The notes beneath the pieces are model-generated. The model saw nothing but the letters and a program-made list of their open reading frames with translations, had not been told where the DNA came from and made no database searches. This document shows, one piece after another, positions 6,691-6,725 of a stretch of 6,725 bases of DNA. Positions within the stretch are counted from its first letter, which is position 1. Each line of letters starts with the position of its first letter. Source of the DNA: Euryarchaeota archaeon UBA89 (GTDB lineage: Archaea > Thermoplasmatota > Poseidoniia > Poseidoniales > Thalassarchaeaceae); the NCBI GenBank assembly GCA_002495525.1, contig DAFS01000051.1, positions 1 to 6,725 on the forward strand. Reading direction: 5' to 3'. The position numbers and the translations under genes are program-made.

Positions 6691-6694
6691 AGCT

Positions 6695-6725
6695 ATGCAG
6701 ACTAAGATAAAAGATAAATCAAAAA
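6695..6725 (+). CDS. Start of a further gene, cut by the right edge
   Basis: ATG at 6695 is preceded by GGAGTG (6682-6687) with 7 bases between, a good ribosome binding site. The frame stays open to the window end and gives MQTKIKDKSK, a lysine-rich N-terminus. Ten residues are too few to name a product. The gene shares its strand with the OsmC-like gene, 170 bases upstream, and probably has its own promoter; AAATAAATA at 6565-6573 is a possible TATA-like element. Confidence 0.5.
   Translation, partial: MQTKIKDKSK

Overview
The window is an AT-rich, densely packed stretch. Five protein genes are well supported, and a sixth appears to start at the right edge. I read it as probably archaeal, possibly an uncultivated marine euryarchaeote of the Thermoplasmatota/Marine Group II kind. 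That is inference from the mix of genes, the very short gaps, the purine-rich GGAGG-type ribosome binding sites and the use of TTG/GTG starts. No rRNA or other taxonomic marker is present, so a bacterial source is not excluded.

Layout from left to right. Bases 3-875 (+) are the 3' part of a DHH/DHHA1-family phosphoesterase whose N-terminus lies outside the window. Converging on it, with a 10-base overlap, is a small four-helix membrane protein (866-1408, -) that resembles DUF4079/cytochrome b561-like proteins in its histidine pattern. Almost back to back with that gene starts a very large gene (1421-4822, +). It encodes an 1133-residue protein with a long alpha-helical, TPR-like body and a C-terminal PIN nuclease domain that keeps its acidic catalytic residues. 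Nine bases beyond its stop is the stop of a convergent gene for NADP-dependent isocitrate dehydrogenase (4832-6079, -). Divergent from that is a small OsmC/YhfA-like protein (6132-6524, +). The last 200 bases hold a hairpin, a doubtful 35-codon ORF or structured leader, and the first ten codons of another gene (6695 onward).

The genes alternate in strand and do not form an operon, so no shared pathway is implied. Isocitrate dehydrogenase (NADPH supply) and the OsmC-like protein (possible thiol peroxidase) share a short divergent control region. A redox link between them is possible but unproven. No CRISPR array, insertion sequence, tRNA or rRNA was seen.

The most novel item is the large TPR-like/PIN protein, whose layout recalls eukaryotic Smg6/Est1 (helical repeats followed by a C-terminal PIN). 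The second is the isocitrate dehydrogenase leader, where the good ribosome binding site points at a four-codon ORF that ends immediately before the GTG start.
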